Shown: positions 18,501 through 27,518, numbered from the stretch's first letter. The stretch is DNA of 44,169 nt from Bacteroidales bacterium (GCA_030681475.1 JAUXWT010000069.1:1-44169), one strand, 5' to 3'. Made by a program: numbers and translations. The notes: generated by a model not told the origin, from the letters alone.

Positions 18501-21500
18501 GACTTCGGGACCGGATCCGGTTACAGCGGCCGGGCAGGTATTAAATTATACCATTACAGTTGTAAATACCGGGAACCAGGTATTAACTGGTGTTATTGCA
18601 TCCGATTTGATGCCCGACGGCAATAGTGGAACATTGATTGGCCCGGCTGGTGATGGAGGTATTATTGGTGCCATTGATGTTGGGGAAACATGGACTTACA
18701 CGATCAGTTATACTGCAACACTCAGCGACCTTAATGCAGGATTGCCATTGGTAAATACTGCTTCGATAATTACTACGGAAGTACCTGGCCCGACAACTGC
18801 AACAGAAACAACACCGATAACCCAGAACCCTTCGATCTCGATGACCAAGACCGGAACACTGCATATGGATGTTGTTGCCCCGGTTGGAATTGCTAACGCA
18901 GGCGACCAGATCACCTATACCTTCACGGTGACCAACACAGGTAACACCACACTCACGGGTGTAGTGATCACAGACCCGGTGGTCAGCGTCTCAGGCACAC
19001 CGATCGCCTCACTGGCCCCCGGGGCCACGGATAACTCGACCTTTACGGCTGTTTATACTTTGACCCAGGCCGACATCGACGCAGGTACCTTTACCAACGT
19101 GGCCACGGCCACCGGAACGCCCCCATACGGGGCGGATGTGACCGCCACGGATGATGACACCCAGACTTTGACCCCGGCCTCTTCGATCTCGATGACCAAG
19201 ACCGGCACATTGCATACGGATGTTGTGGTGCCAAATACTGTTGCTAATGCAGGCGACCAGATCACCTATACCTTTACGGTCACCAACACAGGTAATACAA
19301 CCCTGACAGGTGTGATCATAACTGACCCATTGGTTTCAGTAAGCGGCCTTCCGATCGCCTCATTAGCTCCGGGCGCAACAGATGGCAGCGCCTTTACGGC
19401 TGTTTATACTTTGACCCAGGCCGACATCGACGCTGGTATCTTTACCAACGTGGCCACAGCCAACGGAACGCCCCCATTCGGAGCGGATGTGACCGCCACC
19501 GATGATGACACCCAGGCCCTCACGCCAGCTTCATCAATCTCGATGACCAAGACCGGAACACTGCATACGGATGTTGTGGCGCCGAATACTGTTGCTAACG
19601 CAGGCGACCAGATCACCTATACTTTTACGGTCACCAACACGGGTAATACTACCCTTACTGGTGTTGTTATCACCGACCCATTGGTTACAGTAAGCGGCCT
19701 TCCGATCGCCTCTCTGGCCCCTGGGGCCACGGATAACTCGACCTTTACGGCTGTTTATACCCTGACCCAGGCTGATATCGACGCTGGTACCTTTACCAAC
19801 GTGGCTACCGCCACCGGAACGCCCCCATACGGGGCGGATGTCACGGCCACGGATGATGACACCCAGGCCCTCACGCCAGCATCTTCGATCTCGATGACCA
19901 AGACCGGAACCTTGCACATGGATGTTGTTGCTCCGGTTGGAATTGCTAACGCAGGCGACCAGATCACCTATACCTTCACGGTGACCAACACGGGCAACAC
20001 CACCCTCACGGGAGTAGTGATCACCGACCCATTGGTCAGCGTCTCAGGCACACCGATCGCTTCATTAGCCCCGGGAGCAACGGATAACAGCACCTTTACG
20101 GCTGTTTATACTTTGACGCTGCTTGATGTTAGAGCAGGTACCTTTACAAACATAGCAACCGCTACCGGTAATACGCCGGATGGAGGAATGGTAAACAGTT
20201 CGGATGACGATACCCAGGACTTCATTTTCATTACAGGGAATATCTATGATGATGCTAATGGAATGAATAACAGCATTGTATCAGGAAGTCCGACTAATGC
20301 TTCAGGTAATATCTATATAAACCTTGTTAGTTCAATAAAAGGTGTGGTTGCTTCTATACTGGTAAATCCGGATGGTACCTATTACTTTACCATGGATGAT
20401 GGTGTAGAATTTAATACGACTTACACGCTTGTCCTTACGAATTCACAACAAGTTGAAGGGAGTACTTTGACTGCAGCAACGTACCAGGCAAACTGGGTGT
20501 CGACCGGTGAGATCCTTGGATTAGGTGCCGGTAACGATGGCTTAGTTGACGGGATCCTTGCCGTCAACACGAATGGTGGAAGTGTGTTCTTTGCCAACTT
20601 TGGCCTTGATCAACTACCAATTGCATTCCCTGCATCGGGTTGCTACTCAAATCCCGGAACCATTGCTACTGTGGCAGTGCCATTGCTTACAGGAGCTGAT
20701 GCAGAGGATGGGCCACTGGCCATTGGCCATACGATAACAATTACATCGTTGGCGACCAACGGGACACTCTATTATAATGGAGTTGCCGTAACATTGAATC
20801 AGGTGATCTATAATTACAATCCGTCCCTACTCAGAGTCGATCCGAATAACGGCGGATTGGTTGTCAATTTTAACTATGCATTTATAGATGCAGCAGGGAT
20901 GAAGGGTTCGACCGCACTGGTCACTATGAATTTCAATGCATTGAATACAACCCCTCAGGCAACTTGTTCACCCAACAGGATTGATCTGACATCTCCGGCA
21001 GTAACAGCCGGGAGTTCATTCACCGGAACACCCACATTCAGCTACTGGTTGAATGCGAGTGCAACCATTCCTATGACGAATCCGACCACGGCTGGAAATG
21101 GCACTTACTATATCAAGGCAACGACTGAACCTGGATGTTACGACATTAAGCCTGTGACAGTAACAATAAATCCACTGCCAACCTTATTTATTCCAACAGG
21201 TAGTGGCAGTTACTGTGCCGGAGGAATTGGAAGGGAGTTAGGCCTGAACAGTTCACAGGTAGGCGTTAATTACACGCTATGGTACGGATGCTGTATTTTA
21301 CCTGGATTGACTATTGCAGGAACAGGTGGACCAATTTCTTTCGGTTACCAGACGTCGTCAGGATTATATTCAATTTCGGCGGTTAACGTTGCAACACAAT
21401 GTACCACCATGATGAACAATTGTGCTTATATCTGGATAGATCAACCGGTTCCGGTGAGTGTTTCGATCGATGCTTCTCCTGTCAGCCCGATTACTGCGGG

Positions 21501-22254
21501 TACCTCTGTAACATTTACGGCAATGCCTACCAATGGAGGTACAATGCCTTCATATCAGTGGAAGGTCAACGGTCTTAATGTCGGAACAAACAGTCCTGTC
21601 TATACCTACACACCACTAAATGAAGACGAGGTGACATGTGTGGTTAATTCCAACGCCTATTGCGTGTCAGGTAACCCGGCTTCAAAGACTGTGATTTTAG
21701 AAGTCACAGGTGTAGTTCCTGCAATAACAGTTACCGGGATCGTTACAAGCGGAAAGGATAAATGTTATAACGCCCTGCAAACGCTGACCGTCGCAGGAAA
21801 TGGAACAACTTTTACTGTTCAGAACGGCGGCAGTGTTACCATGATCGCCGGGCAGAATATTATCTACCTGCCTGGTGCAAAGGTTAATGCTGGTGGCTAC
21901 ATGCATGGTTTAATCACAACAAATAACCAATTCTGCGGACAAAAACTACCAGCAATACCAATGGTCGTGACAGGCCAAACAGAACCTGCTTTGAATACAC
22001 AAAGTCCTTCCTTCACGATCTATCCTAATCCTACCAGCGGAAATTTCATCGTTGAACAGAAAGGTGAAAAAGTGTATAATAAAGTGGACGTTGAAGTCTA
22101 TGGAATGCGCGGCGAAAAATTAATGAAAGGGGAGATGACGGGAGAAATGAAACACGAGTTTTGGGTATCTGATCTCCGCAACGGACTTTATTTTGTTAAG
22201 ATTGTCGCCGATGATTATGTTGAGACAATTAAACTGATTAAAACAACCAAATAG
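15550..22254 (+). CDS. Giant T9SS-exported adhesin-like protein with HYR, DUF11 and Ig-like repeats
   Basis: This 2234-residue protein has a long N-terminal region with the hydrophobic core at about 36-55 and a likely cleavage near ASGQ. A beta-rich region I do not recognise follows (about 60-270), then Ig-like modules, three ~88-residue TGTWPS repeats (540-806), HYR-like domains (807-974), one divergent and four near-identical DUF11 domains (976-1562), an SdrD-like segment (about 1558-1640), a cadherin-like region (about 1690-1800), an Ig-like domain with YQWKVNG (about 1960-2055), a two-Cys beta module (CYNA ... QFCG), and a T9SS type A sorting domain (IYPNPTSGNF ... NGLYFVK). The likely role is a surface adhesin or stalk. 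No catalytic motif was seen. It is a single-gene unit closed by a terminator at 22301. Its start at 15550 directly precedes the only N-terminal hydrophobic segment. Confidence 0.92.
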   Translation: MKTIYTKKFLHDPLQGSANLLINAGELMLIAPRIVKWALINLLLIFGLLAFSGYNASGQTIPIGSPGNAIRWTDGDHWTGTGCGIVSSGTPKGIIGCGNAAGTQSSIAWNTYYTPSAFSISGLTTCIDPDNLSPVMVNVPFSGQKVSWLNFDVRPSAGTYEFQTIATGNYELNWALYYSTGRTCSTGANNLSGDPYQIFPTPIACGTDFTGWSNQPFVAPGFTLVTNLYMVVWKRGATNSSNDNFDFTFKARYGCGDSPNVCTIFQNGPATTVCNPNGTYTVTVNLNGTNGTFTVTDPNARSISTIPSPLTFTNVASNPGVVSGTVIANYNPGVNYNLVFTGTTGCSSLNVAGPGPCCIMNASISGTTTVCQNASSPNITINNPQPYSVTITYKKNDVIQPTINIGANTSATLNVPTNVAGIFTYNLVNVASASVPGCSNAISGTATVTVQPLPTCSITGAVGSVCPSSINIYSGPAGMSSYAWSVSGNGSISGSSSGQSVTVIAGTNCDASFTLNLSVTDGVGCISSCIKTVYVMDNTPPLLTGTWPSNINGVNTCLSNAPAGPSNATIAALYTDACGGAINVSQSKITSGTDCSWNIVYTYIIKDQCNNTVTPSPTFTISGGDWVAPALTGTWPSNNTGVNACLANAPAGPSNATIAALYTDGCGGDITVTQSSVPSKCTDCSWTITYTYTIKDKCNNVVIPKPTFIVSGGDLTPPILTGTWPSDITNVNECLVNAPAGPSNETIAALYIDVCGGDISATHSSVITGTDCSWSVVYTYTIKDKCDNIVTPNPTFTISGGVLNPPNPLVITVPSENLTMECYDEATVAAWTATATAIDNCGGSLTVLSSYTAPASNCNQTVTVTFSTTDACLNTATATKTFTVNDITKPAISCPGSPQIRTIGAGMNSYTAIGNEFNYTSLIDNCIDVTTINNLNNSSTLEGFVFSLGTTTVTWAATDACGNENSCSFDVIIYSPSLTVTKVQTSGPDPVTAAGQVLNYTITVVNTGNQVLTGVIASDLMPDGNSGTLIGPAGDGGIIGAIDVGETWTYTISYTATLSDLNAGLPLVNTASIITTEVPGPTTATETTPITQNPSISMTKTGTLHMDVVAPVGIANAGDQITYTFTVTNTGNTTLTGVVITDPVVSVSGTPIASLAPGATDNSTFTAVYTLTQADIDAGTFTNVATATGTPPYGADVTATDDDTQTLTPASSISMTKTGTLHTDVVVPNTVANAGDQITYTFTVTNTGNTTLTGVIITDPLVSVSGLPIASLAPGATDGSAFTAVYTLTQADIDAGIFTNVATANGTPPFGADVTATDDDTQALTPASSISMTKTGTLHTDVVAPNTVANAGDQITYTFTVTNTGNTTLTGVVITDPLVTVSGLPIASLAPGATDNSTFTAVYTLTQADIDAGTFTNVATATGTPPYGADVTATDDDTQALTPASSISMTKTGTLHMDVVAPVGIANAGDQITYTFTVTNTGNTTLTGVVITDPLVSVSGTPIASLAPGATDNSTFTAVYTLTLLDVRAGTFTNIATATGNTPDGGMVNSSDDDTQDFIFITGNIYDDANGMNNSIVSGSPTNASGNIYINLVSSIKGVVASILVNPDGTYYFTMDDGVEFNTTYTLVLTNSQQVEGSTLTAATYQANWVSTGEILGLGAGNDGLVDGILAVNTNGGSVFFANFGLDQLPIAFPASGCYSNPGTIATVAVPLLTGADAEDGPLAIGHTITITSLATNGTLYYNGVAVTLNQVIYNYNPSLLRVDPNNGGLVVNFNYAFIDAAGMKGSTALVTMNFNALNTTPQATCSPNRIDLTSPAVTAGSSFTGTPTFSYWLNASATIPMTNPTTAGNGTYYIKATTEPGCYDIKPVTVTINPLPTLFIPTGSGSYCAGGIGRELGLNSSQVGVNYTLWYGCCILPGLTIAGTGGPISFGYQTSSGLYSISAVNVATQCTTMMNNCAYIWIDQPVPVSVSIDASPVSPITAGTSVTFTAMPTNGGTMPSYQWKVNGLNVGTNSPVYTYTPLNEDEVTCVVNSNAYCVSGNPASKTVILEVTGVVPAITVTGIVTSGKDKCYNALQTLTVAGNGTTFTVQNGGSVTMIAGQNIIYLPGAKVNAGGYMHGLITTNNQFCGQKLPAIPMVVTGQTEPALNTQSPSFTIYPNPTSGNFIVEQKGEKVYNKVDVEVYGMRGEKLMKGEMTGEMKHEFWVSDLRNGLYFVKIVADDYVETIKLIKTTK
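17167..17967 (+). repeat. Three tandem ~88-89-codon repeats (TGTWPS modules) in the giant adhesin gene
   Basis: Units start near 17170, 17434 and 17701 (264 and 267 bp apart). Each encodes a TGTWPS start, NAPAGPSN-TIAALY, CGG, TDCSW, YTYTIKDKC and PTF-SGG. The units are similar but not identical, unlike the DUF11 repeats downstream. Confidence 0.88.
18832..20235 (+). repeat. Four tandem 351-bp DUF11 repeats, nearly identical
   Basis: The landmark TCxATCTCG (SISMTKTGTLH) occurs at 18832, 19183, 19534 and 19885, each exactly 351 bp (117 codons) apart. Units carry NAGDQITYTFTVTNTGN, SLAPGAT, FTAVYTLTQADIDAG and ADVTATDDDTQ. The fourth unit diverges in its last third. The exact spacing and high nucleotide identity point to recent amplification or gene conversion. 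Confidence 0.95.
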
Positions 22255-22300
22255 AAGGTGCTCGAGCAGATTTAAACTGCCCGGATCACCGGAACACTAC

Positions 22301-22340
22301 CCGGAATGCAGGTTAACAACGACTTGCATTCCGGTTTTCT
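22301..22340 (+). terminator. Rho-independent terminator of the giant adhesin gene
   Basis: CCGGAATGCAGG (22301-22312) pairs with CTTGCATTCCGG (22323-22334) over 12 bp with one G-U pair and a 10-nt loop, followed by TTTTCTT. It lies 46 bp after the stop and also separates the plus-strand gene from the convergent protease gene. Confidence 0.85.
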
Positions 22341-22370
22341 TATGATAGTAATACAATTTTGATCAGGTTA

Positions 22371-24071
22371 TTATTCCACATCGGAGTATTTCATCTCCCA
22401 TCCCTTGCCAGTGCACTGGCCGTCAGTTAGAAACCATATCAGGACATTGTTTGATAAGGATATTATTATAGGAGGCTTGATGGTGCCTGAAAATTTAGCA
22501 AGGAGGTTTTCCTGCAAAGTTGAAGTTCCGTCAAAAACCCAGATATAATCAATATTTGGTTGGGTATCCATATTTAACATTTCTAATTGGATCCGTCTGC
22601 CAGTTGATATTGACAGTTGCCATTTGCATGAACAGTTATTTGCGTAGTTTTCATTACCGCTGCCATCGGTAATTATTCCATGATCCCCTTCTAAAGTCTG
22701 TATATCATGACAAAAAAGTTTGGCAGAATCGATGGTTTCCATATTATATTTTAATTCCAATTCCCTTGGCAGTCCAGTTTTCTGTTGCAACTCAATGAGG
22801 AACATGCTCCCCGGAATGAAGACCGGCTTAATAATTCCTTTGAACGGTCCGTTATAACACAGGGAATCCCCCGCGTACACGTTGATAAGTTTTTCCGGTT
22901 CGCCGCAATCAGTGGTGATATGGATCCCTTTGTAAGCTCCGGCCGGTTTTATAACCCAGGATGCCTTGCTTTTCTTTTTATTGAAAAAAATTTTTCCTTC
23001 AGGCCGGGAAGAGTCGAAAGCAGAATATTTGTAATCAGGATTTTTAAGATATTCGATGGCTTTTTTCATATTCGGCAGACCGGCGCCAAGCTTTCCGCAC
23101 CAGGTCAGGTTCAGGCTGTCCAACGGCATTGCCGTATTTCTGAGGGCGTCAGTAATTTCATCCAGGTTAGCCTTTGGATCCACCGCTTTTAATATTGCAG
23201 CACACCCTGTTATGATTGCTGCAGCTACCGAGGTTCCGTATTCACTGACGTAGGAATTGTCGGCCAGGGGATGTGGCCCCCAAACCGAATCACCTGGGGC
23301 TGAAATATCAACCCGCATCCCAAAGTTGGAATATTTGCTTTTCCTGAATGAAGAATCAAGGGAAGCCACGCATATAACCCCAGGAAAGGAGGATGGCGGA
23401 TCAATCTGCTCTGTGAAATGATTCCCGGCAGCGCCTATGATGATGATACCTTTGCGGATGGCTGCATCCAGGATGGCCTTATTCTCCCCGGAAATTTGCC
23501 CGCCGCTCCAGGCACAACATATGATGTCAGCGCCAAGATCACTTGCATATTTTATACCCCTGTAACCATCTTCAAAATAGGTGTTGCCAGCCTGGTCTGA
23601 AAGCACCTTTATCGGGATGATCTTTAATAACCCGGTTGCCTCCTCCCCGAAACATTTTTGAAAAACCGTTGCTATAATGCCGGCAACATGGGTTCCGTGG
23701 TAAAACATCCTTTCCCTTCCTTCAGGCACCGAAACGTCATTATCATGGTCAGACATATCCCAACCATTTACATCATCAACATAGCCGTTCCTGTCGTCAT
23801 CCTTGAAATTTCCTGGGATCTCCCCCGGGTTGGCAAAAATGGATCCTTTCAGCGATTTGTGCGACAGCCTGAAGCCGCAATCCACCACGGCAACCCTGAC
23901 AACATGACCGGACTTTGCTTTTTGCCGGATGATATGCAGGACATTATAAGCCCAACAGTCGGAACCCCCGGCCGTTGCCGAATCACTGGAATGAGAAGGC
24001 GAACCAGGGCATGCACAGGTGTCGGTGAGCAATGCACCCAGAAAAAAGGCAAAAAGGATGATGTGCTTCAT
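22371..24071 (-). CDS. Exported subtilisin-like (S8) serine protease with C-terminal CUB domain
   Basis: From the ATG at 24071 the protein has 566 residues; a GTG one codon upstream is less likely. A signal peptide occupies about residues 1-20. The S8 domain spans roughly 40-345 and has the full triad: D64 (VAVVDCGF), H125 (HGTHVAG) and S281 (YGTSVAAA), plus the oxyanion N217 (AAGNHF). The usual GTSMA is GTSVA, which is tolerated in the family. A Ca-binding-like DDDRNGYVDD sits at 91-100. Residues about 455-566 form a CUB-type domain (CHDIQTLEG, NYANNCSCKW, YIWVFDG). There is no T9SS sorting domain, so it probably acts in the periplasm or is held on another protein. It follows the tail-collar gene by 30 bp and is last in a four-gene minus-strand run. 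Confidence 0.93.
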   Translation of the reverse strand: MKHIILFAFFLGALLTDTCACPGSPSHSSDSATAGGSDCWAYNVLHIIRQKAKSGHVVRVAVVDCGFRLSHKSLKGSIFANPGEIPGNFKDDDRNGYVDDVNGWDMSDHDNDVSVPEGRERMFYHGTHVAGIIATVFQKCFGEEATGLLKIIPIKVLSDQAGNTYFEDGYRGIKYASDLGADIICCAWSGGQISGENKAILDAAIRKGIIIIGAAGNHFTEQIDPPSSFPGVICVASLDSSFRKSKYSNFGMRVDISAPGDSVWGPHPLADNSYVSEYGTSVAAAIITGCAAILKAVDPKANLDEITDALRNTAMPLDSLNLTWCGKLGAGLPNMKKAIEYLKNPDYKYSAFDSSRPEGKIFFNKKKSKASWVIKPAGAYKGIHITTDCGEPEKLINVYAGDSLCYNGPFKGIIKPVFIPGSMFLIELQQKTGLPRELELKYNMETIDSAKLFCHDIQTLEGDHGIITDGSGNENYANNCSCKWQLSISTGRRIQLEMLNMDTQPNIDYIWVFDGTSTLQENLLAKFSGTIKPPIIISLSNNVLIWFLTDGQCTGKGWEMKYSDVE

Positions 24072-24101
24072 CACAAAAATTCAACTGTCGATTGCCTTGG
24101 A

Positions 24102-24863
24102 TTATTGAAAGCTGATAGTATGCGTATGTGACGGAAGATTTGGAATTGTCAGGTAAATGCTCTCTGACCCGCTCATTTCCCCAATGGTTCGGGGTGTCAG
24201 CCCAGGACCTTGCCCCTGGCCTACGGGCATTCGCCCGCGCAGGTCAGGCAATGAGAATGTCGTGAGGCCATTCCCGCCATAGGTGGTCCCAAGGAGGGAA
24301 AAAAGGGCTGAGTATTGTGCAATTGGCATCAGCTGACCATTGCACTGCGCCCAGCCATTTGGCGCAAAGGAGAACGCAAAGAGTTCCACCTCCCCGATAA
24401 ATGGGTCAATTCCACTTGGTGAAGGATAATAGCCAAACAGTGCAATGCAATAATTCATGCACAGGTATGGCTGAAGGTTACTAAACCCTTGTCCGCTGCC
24501 TGCTAGTCCGAGAACGAGGTTTTTTGCCACCCAGTTCGTTCCGTCAAAAGTGAGGAGATTATTGGCCGGTGGATTGGAAGTTCCTGCAACAGCATCAATC
24601 TCCTGTTTCCATGCAGTTCCGTTGAAATAGTAATAGCCTGCGGGAGCATTGGTCTGGTAAACCAGCAGACCAGTGGCCGGGCTGGCAATTAGCCCGCGTT
24701 CAGCGGAGGTCATCCGGGGTACGAGAATACCTTTGGTAGTGGACTTTACATCAAGCATGGCGGAAGCAACCGGGCTGCTGCCATCGGTATTGATCGCCAC
24801 CTGGGCCCTGCCGCCAAAGCTGCATATCATCGCGGCGCTGGCTATTAAAAGGAGAATTTTCAT
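24102..24863 (-). CDS. Exported phage-tail-collar-domain protein
   Basis: The ATG at 24863 gives 253 residues and starts directly at a signal peptide (MKILLLIASAAMICSFGGRAQ); an upstream in-frame start would add 17 residues ahead of it. After the signal is the SAMLDVKST-KGILVPRMT ... GLLVYQT ... YYFNGTAWK segment that often precedes fibre-like repeats in exported Bacteroidetes proteins. The C-terminal part (about 145-250) is a tail-collar domain: GEVELFAFSFAPNGWAQCNGQ, LFSLLGTTYGGNG, FSLPDLRGRMPVGQG, then SHTHTISF at the very end. Collar domains are known from phage tail fibres and from 'microcystin-dependent protein' homologues in bacterial genomes. No other phage gene is nearby, so it is probably a chromosomal fibre-like protein. 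It lies 30 bp before the subtilisin gene and 103 bp after the cohesin-repeat gene. Confidence 0.9.
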   Translation of the reverse strand: MKILLLIASAAMICSFGGRAQVAINTDGSSPVASAMLDVKSTTKGILVPRMTSAERGLIASPATGLLVYQTNAPAGYYYFNGTAWKQEIDAVAGTSNPPANNLLTFDGTNWVAKNLVLGLAGSGQGFSNLQPYLCMNYCIALFGYYPSPSGIDPFIGEVELFAFSFAPNGWAQCNGQLMPIAQYSALFSLLGTTYGGNGLTTFSLPDLRGRMPVGQGQGPGLTPRTIGEMSGSESIYLTIPNLPSHTHTISFQ

Positions 24864-24966
24864 AATTGTATGGATTTGTTTTATATTAACAACTGATGTT
24901 CTAACAATAGGCATTTATTCAAAAAAGAGTCCGGATATTCTGTTCCTATAACACTCTCCAGTAAAT

Positions 24967-27498
24967 TTATTGCCGGATTATCTTTGCTGTTTCACTGCGC
25001 GAACCGGAAATTACCCGTATGAAATAGATCCCGGATGGCTTTGCTGACAAGGAAAACAAATGCGTTTTTTCGTCTTTCAACCTGGCTGAAAGAACCTTGT
25101 TCCCCTGCATACTGAAAACTTCAATATCCGCAATTCCCGTGGCGTTTTCAGGTTCCAGTTCGAGCGTGAAATCCCCGTTGGTAGGATTGGGATAAACCCT
25201 GAAAAAAGATTGTCGTGAAGCAGGAACAACTTCCTGAATCCCATCCCCCATGGCCAAAGCGGCGGCAGGAGGTCCGGCGCAATAGGGGCCGCCTGGAGCG
25301 ATGTACCCATGGAGATAACCTCCGGGGAATACTTTTGAACCCGGCAGGAATATGATATTGTGCCCGGCGATCATCGTTACCGAACCCCCGTTCTGAACCG
25401 TAAAAGTGCTCACTCCGCCTGCAACTGTTATGGTATTGACAGCGCTGTAGCATTTAGTCTGCAAATTTGAGACGGTTCCGGTGACTGTAGTGTTAAGCGG
25501 AACACTGCTCACCGACATGATAATTGAATTGGAATTGGCTGTATTGCTGAGGATACAGGCAGCATTTGAAGTCAGGACACAACTGACATTATCGTTGTTA
25601 ACAGGAGTGTATGCAAAGGACGAATTGGTCGCCCCGGAAATAGCTGAACCATTCACTTTCCATTGGTACAACGGCGCCGGGCCGCCGTTTATGGGACTGG
25701 CATTGAAGGTGACCATGGTCCCTGAATAAACCGGATTGGCTGATGCAGATATTGATATACTGACAGTTAGGTTTGGATTTACTCCTGCGATATAGCCGTT
25801 GACGTCAACCATCGGGTTTGGAACACCTTCATTTAACATAATGGAGGGTAACTGCAGGGAGGCATTTGACCCAAGCACAAAGGCTGGCTTCAGCATGAAT
25901 TTCAATAAAACGATGATCCCCGGAGAATTGAAAGCAACCACCCCTGAACCTGCAAAAATGACCTGCCCGGCAGTAGGATTGGTCACGAATGTCCATCCCT
26001 GGCTCAGCGTACTGTTTGTCTCGAGGTGCTGGAATGTGAAATATGTTGAATTGTAGGTTATTGTTGCCTGGATGGAATTAACCGATTCGCCTGCAGGCAA
26101 TGACCTGATAAGTAAAGGATAGTAAAATTCGCCGGCGGCAGGGCATGTGGTGGTATCAGGCATGATGACCTGCGTGTCATAGACCAGCCAGTTCCCCGTG
26201 GTGGCTGTTGCGCCGTAAAAATCTGTTGCTGTTACCGTGACATTGCCTCCTTTGACCGTGGTCAATAAACCGGTCTGACTTATGGATGCGACCAGCGGGT
26301 CACTAACGTTCCAGACAATTGGCGGCGTTCCCCCACCGTTCAGGGTGAACTGTTTTGTCTGCCCGGCCACCATCGTACCCGAGTTCGGGGTTATTGACAG
26401 GACGGGTAAACTGATCGTGGTGAAATATCCGTTCGTAAAATTCGGAACCAGGTCCTCGTTGAAAAGACCGTTCAGGAAACTAAGATAAGTGGCTCCGTTG
26501 TTTACCTGGGATACATGAAATTTGATGTAGATCAGCGTTCCGCTGCCGGATAATGGGGTGGTGCCGGCAAAGTCAAGTGAAAAATTTCCGGGAAGGCTCA
26601 TGTTGAATACAGGAGGGGAATAAGAGGAGAGCAGCGTTCCCGCCTGCACGATCCCTACCGGTGTGATGATATTCTGGTTGAAACTCAGGCTGAAATTCCC
26701 TGACATTACGTTTAAACCGCTCAGATCGGTAGTATTTACAGGGATATCGACATCCAGACCCTGCAATTGGCTGAGGTTGGTCGGGATGCTGAGACGCATG
26801 GCCCGGATCTCAATCTGGGAATTGGTGGTATCCCGCAATCCATTGTTGTCCACTGCAACAACTTTGGTGAATCCTGCCTGTGTGCCGGTAAGCAGACCTG
26901 TAGCGTTGATAGAAGCGACACTGGAATTCGTAACAAACCACTGGTATGGAGCGGTCCCGCCTGATACTGAAAACTGAAGGGTCTCTGCCTTAGTGATATT
27001 TCCGCTGTTGGGTGAGACAGTAATAAACGGGGGCGATGAAATTGAAATATAACCATTGACAAAGGTCATAGCCGGTATGCCCTCATTGAAAAAGTTGTTT
27101 TGTGCACCGGTGAAAGAGACATAGATTCCGCCGGGTTGCAATGCCTTGAAACGGATATAGATAAACTTCCCTGAACCCGTCAGGGGGGCGGTACCTGCTC
27201 CGGCCATGGTTATCAGGCCGGGTACGGATGTATTCATCGCCGGCGCTCCGAACGCCGCACTGATCGTTCCTGCAGTGATCACCGAAACTACCTGGAGGTA
27301 AGACTGGTTGAAGGACAATTGCAATACATACGACAGTACATTATTGCCTGTGAGCGTGTTGAGAGCATATACAGGGATGTCGATATTGTTCCCCGCCACA
27401 ACGGTGGTGTCTGGCACACGCATGCCGATCTGCGCCTGTGTCGAAAAACTTCCCAGCATGACCAGCAAAATAAAGACCGGGGTTACAAATTTTTTCAT
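24967..27498 (-). CDS. T9SS-exported protein with three cohesin-like domains
   Basis: This 843-residue protein has a signal peptide (1-22) followed by alternating modules. Cohesin-like beta-sandwiches lie at about 23-152 (VPDTTVVAGNNIDIPVYAL, YIRFKA, FFNEGIP), 233-366 (DIPVNTTDLSGL, YIKFHV, LFNEDLVPNF) and a more diverged 442-575 (ATITYNS, LLKFML, LNEGVPNP). Big/Ig-like spacers (ITVSPNSGNITKAETLQFSV; LSITPNSGTMVAGQTKQF) lie between them. Then come an Ig-like domain with YQWKVNG (583-675), the two-Cys beta module (CYSA ... PYCA) and a T9SS type A sorting domain (VYPNPTNGDF ... SGIYFIR). Cohesins in other bacteria bind dockerins. The gene just upstream carries a dockerin-like module, which makes a partner plausible but unproven. 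No enzyme domain was found. Confidence 0.85.
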   Translation of the reverse strand: MKKFVTPVFILLVMLGSFSTQAQIGMRVPDTTVVAGNNIDIPVYALNTLTGNNVLSYVLQLSFNQSYLQVVSVITAGTISAAFGAPAMNTSVPGLITMAGAGTAPLTGSGKFIYIRFKALQPGGIYVSFTGAQNNFFNEGIPAMTFVNGYISISSPPFITVSPNSGNITKAETLQFSVSGGTAPYQWFVTNSSVASINATGLLTGTQAGFTKVVAVDNNGLRDTTNSQIEIRAMRLSIPTNLSQLQGLDVDIPVNTTDLSGLNVMSGNFSLSFNQNIITPVGIVQAGTLLSSYSPPVFNMSLPGNFSLDFAGTTPLSGSGTLIYIKFHVSQVNNGATYLSFLNGLFNEDLVPNFTNGYFTTISLPVLSITPNSGTMVAGQTKQFTLNGGGTPPIVWNVSDPLVASISQTGLLTTVKGGNVTVTATDFYGATATTGNWLVYDTQVIMPDTTTCPAAGEFYYPLLIRSLPAGESVNSIQATITYNSTYFTFQHLETNSTLSQGWTFVTNPTAGQVIFAGSGVVAFNSPGIIVLLKFMLKPAFVLGSNASLQLPSIMLNEGVPNPMVDVNGYIAGVNPNLTVSISISASANPVYSGTMVTFNASPINGGPAPLYQWKVNGSAISGATNSSFAYTPVNNDNVSCVLTSNAACILSNTANSNSIIMSVSSVPLNTTVTGTVSNLQTKCYSAVNTITVAGGVSTFTVQNGGSVTMIAGHNIIFLPGSKVFPGGYLHGYIAPGGPYCAGPPAAALAMGDGIQEVVPASRQSFFRVYPNPTNGDFTLELEPENATGIADIEVFSMQGNKVLSARLKDEKTHLFSLSAKPSGIYFIRVISGSRSETAKIIRQ

Positions 27499-27518
27499 AT
27501 TCGGTGTTTGTTAATTTA

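Noticed and set aside
24102-24863. Prophage remnant
   Set aside because: Only a single collar domain is present; it has its own signal peptide, and no capsid, terminase, tail or integrase gene lies nearby.
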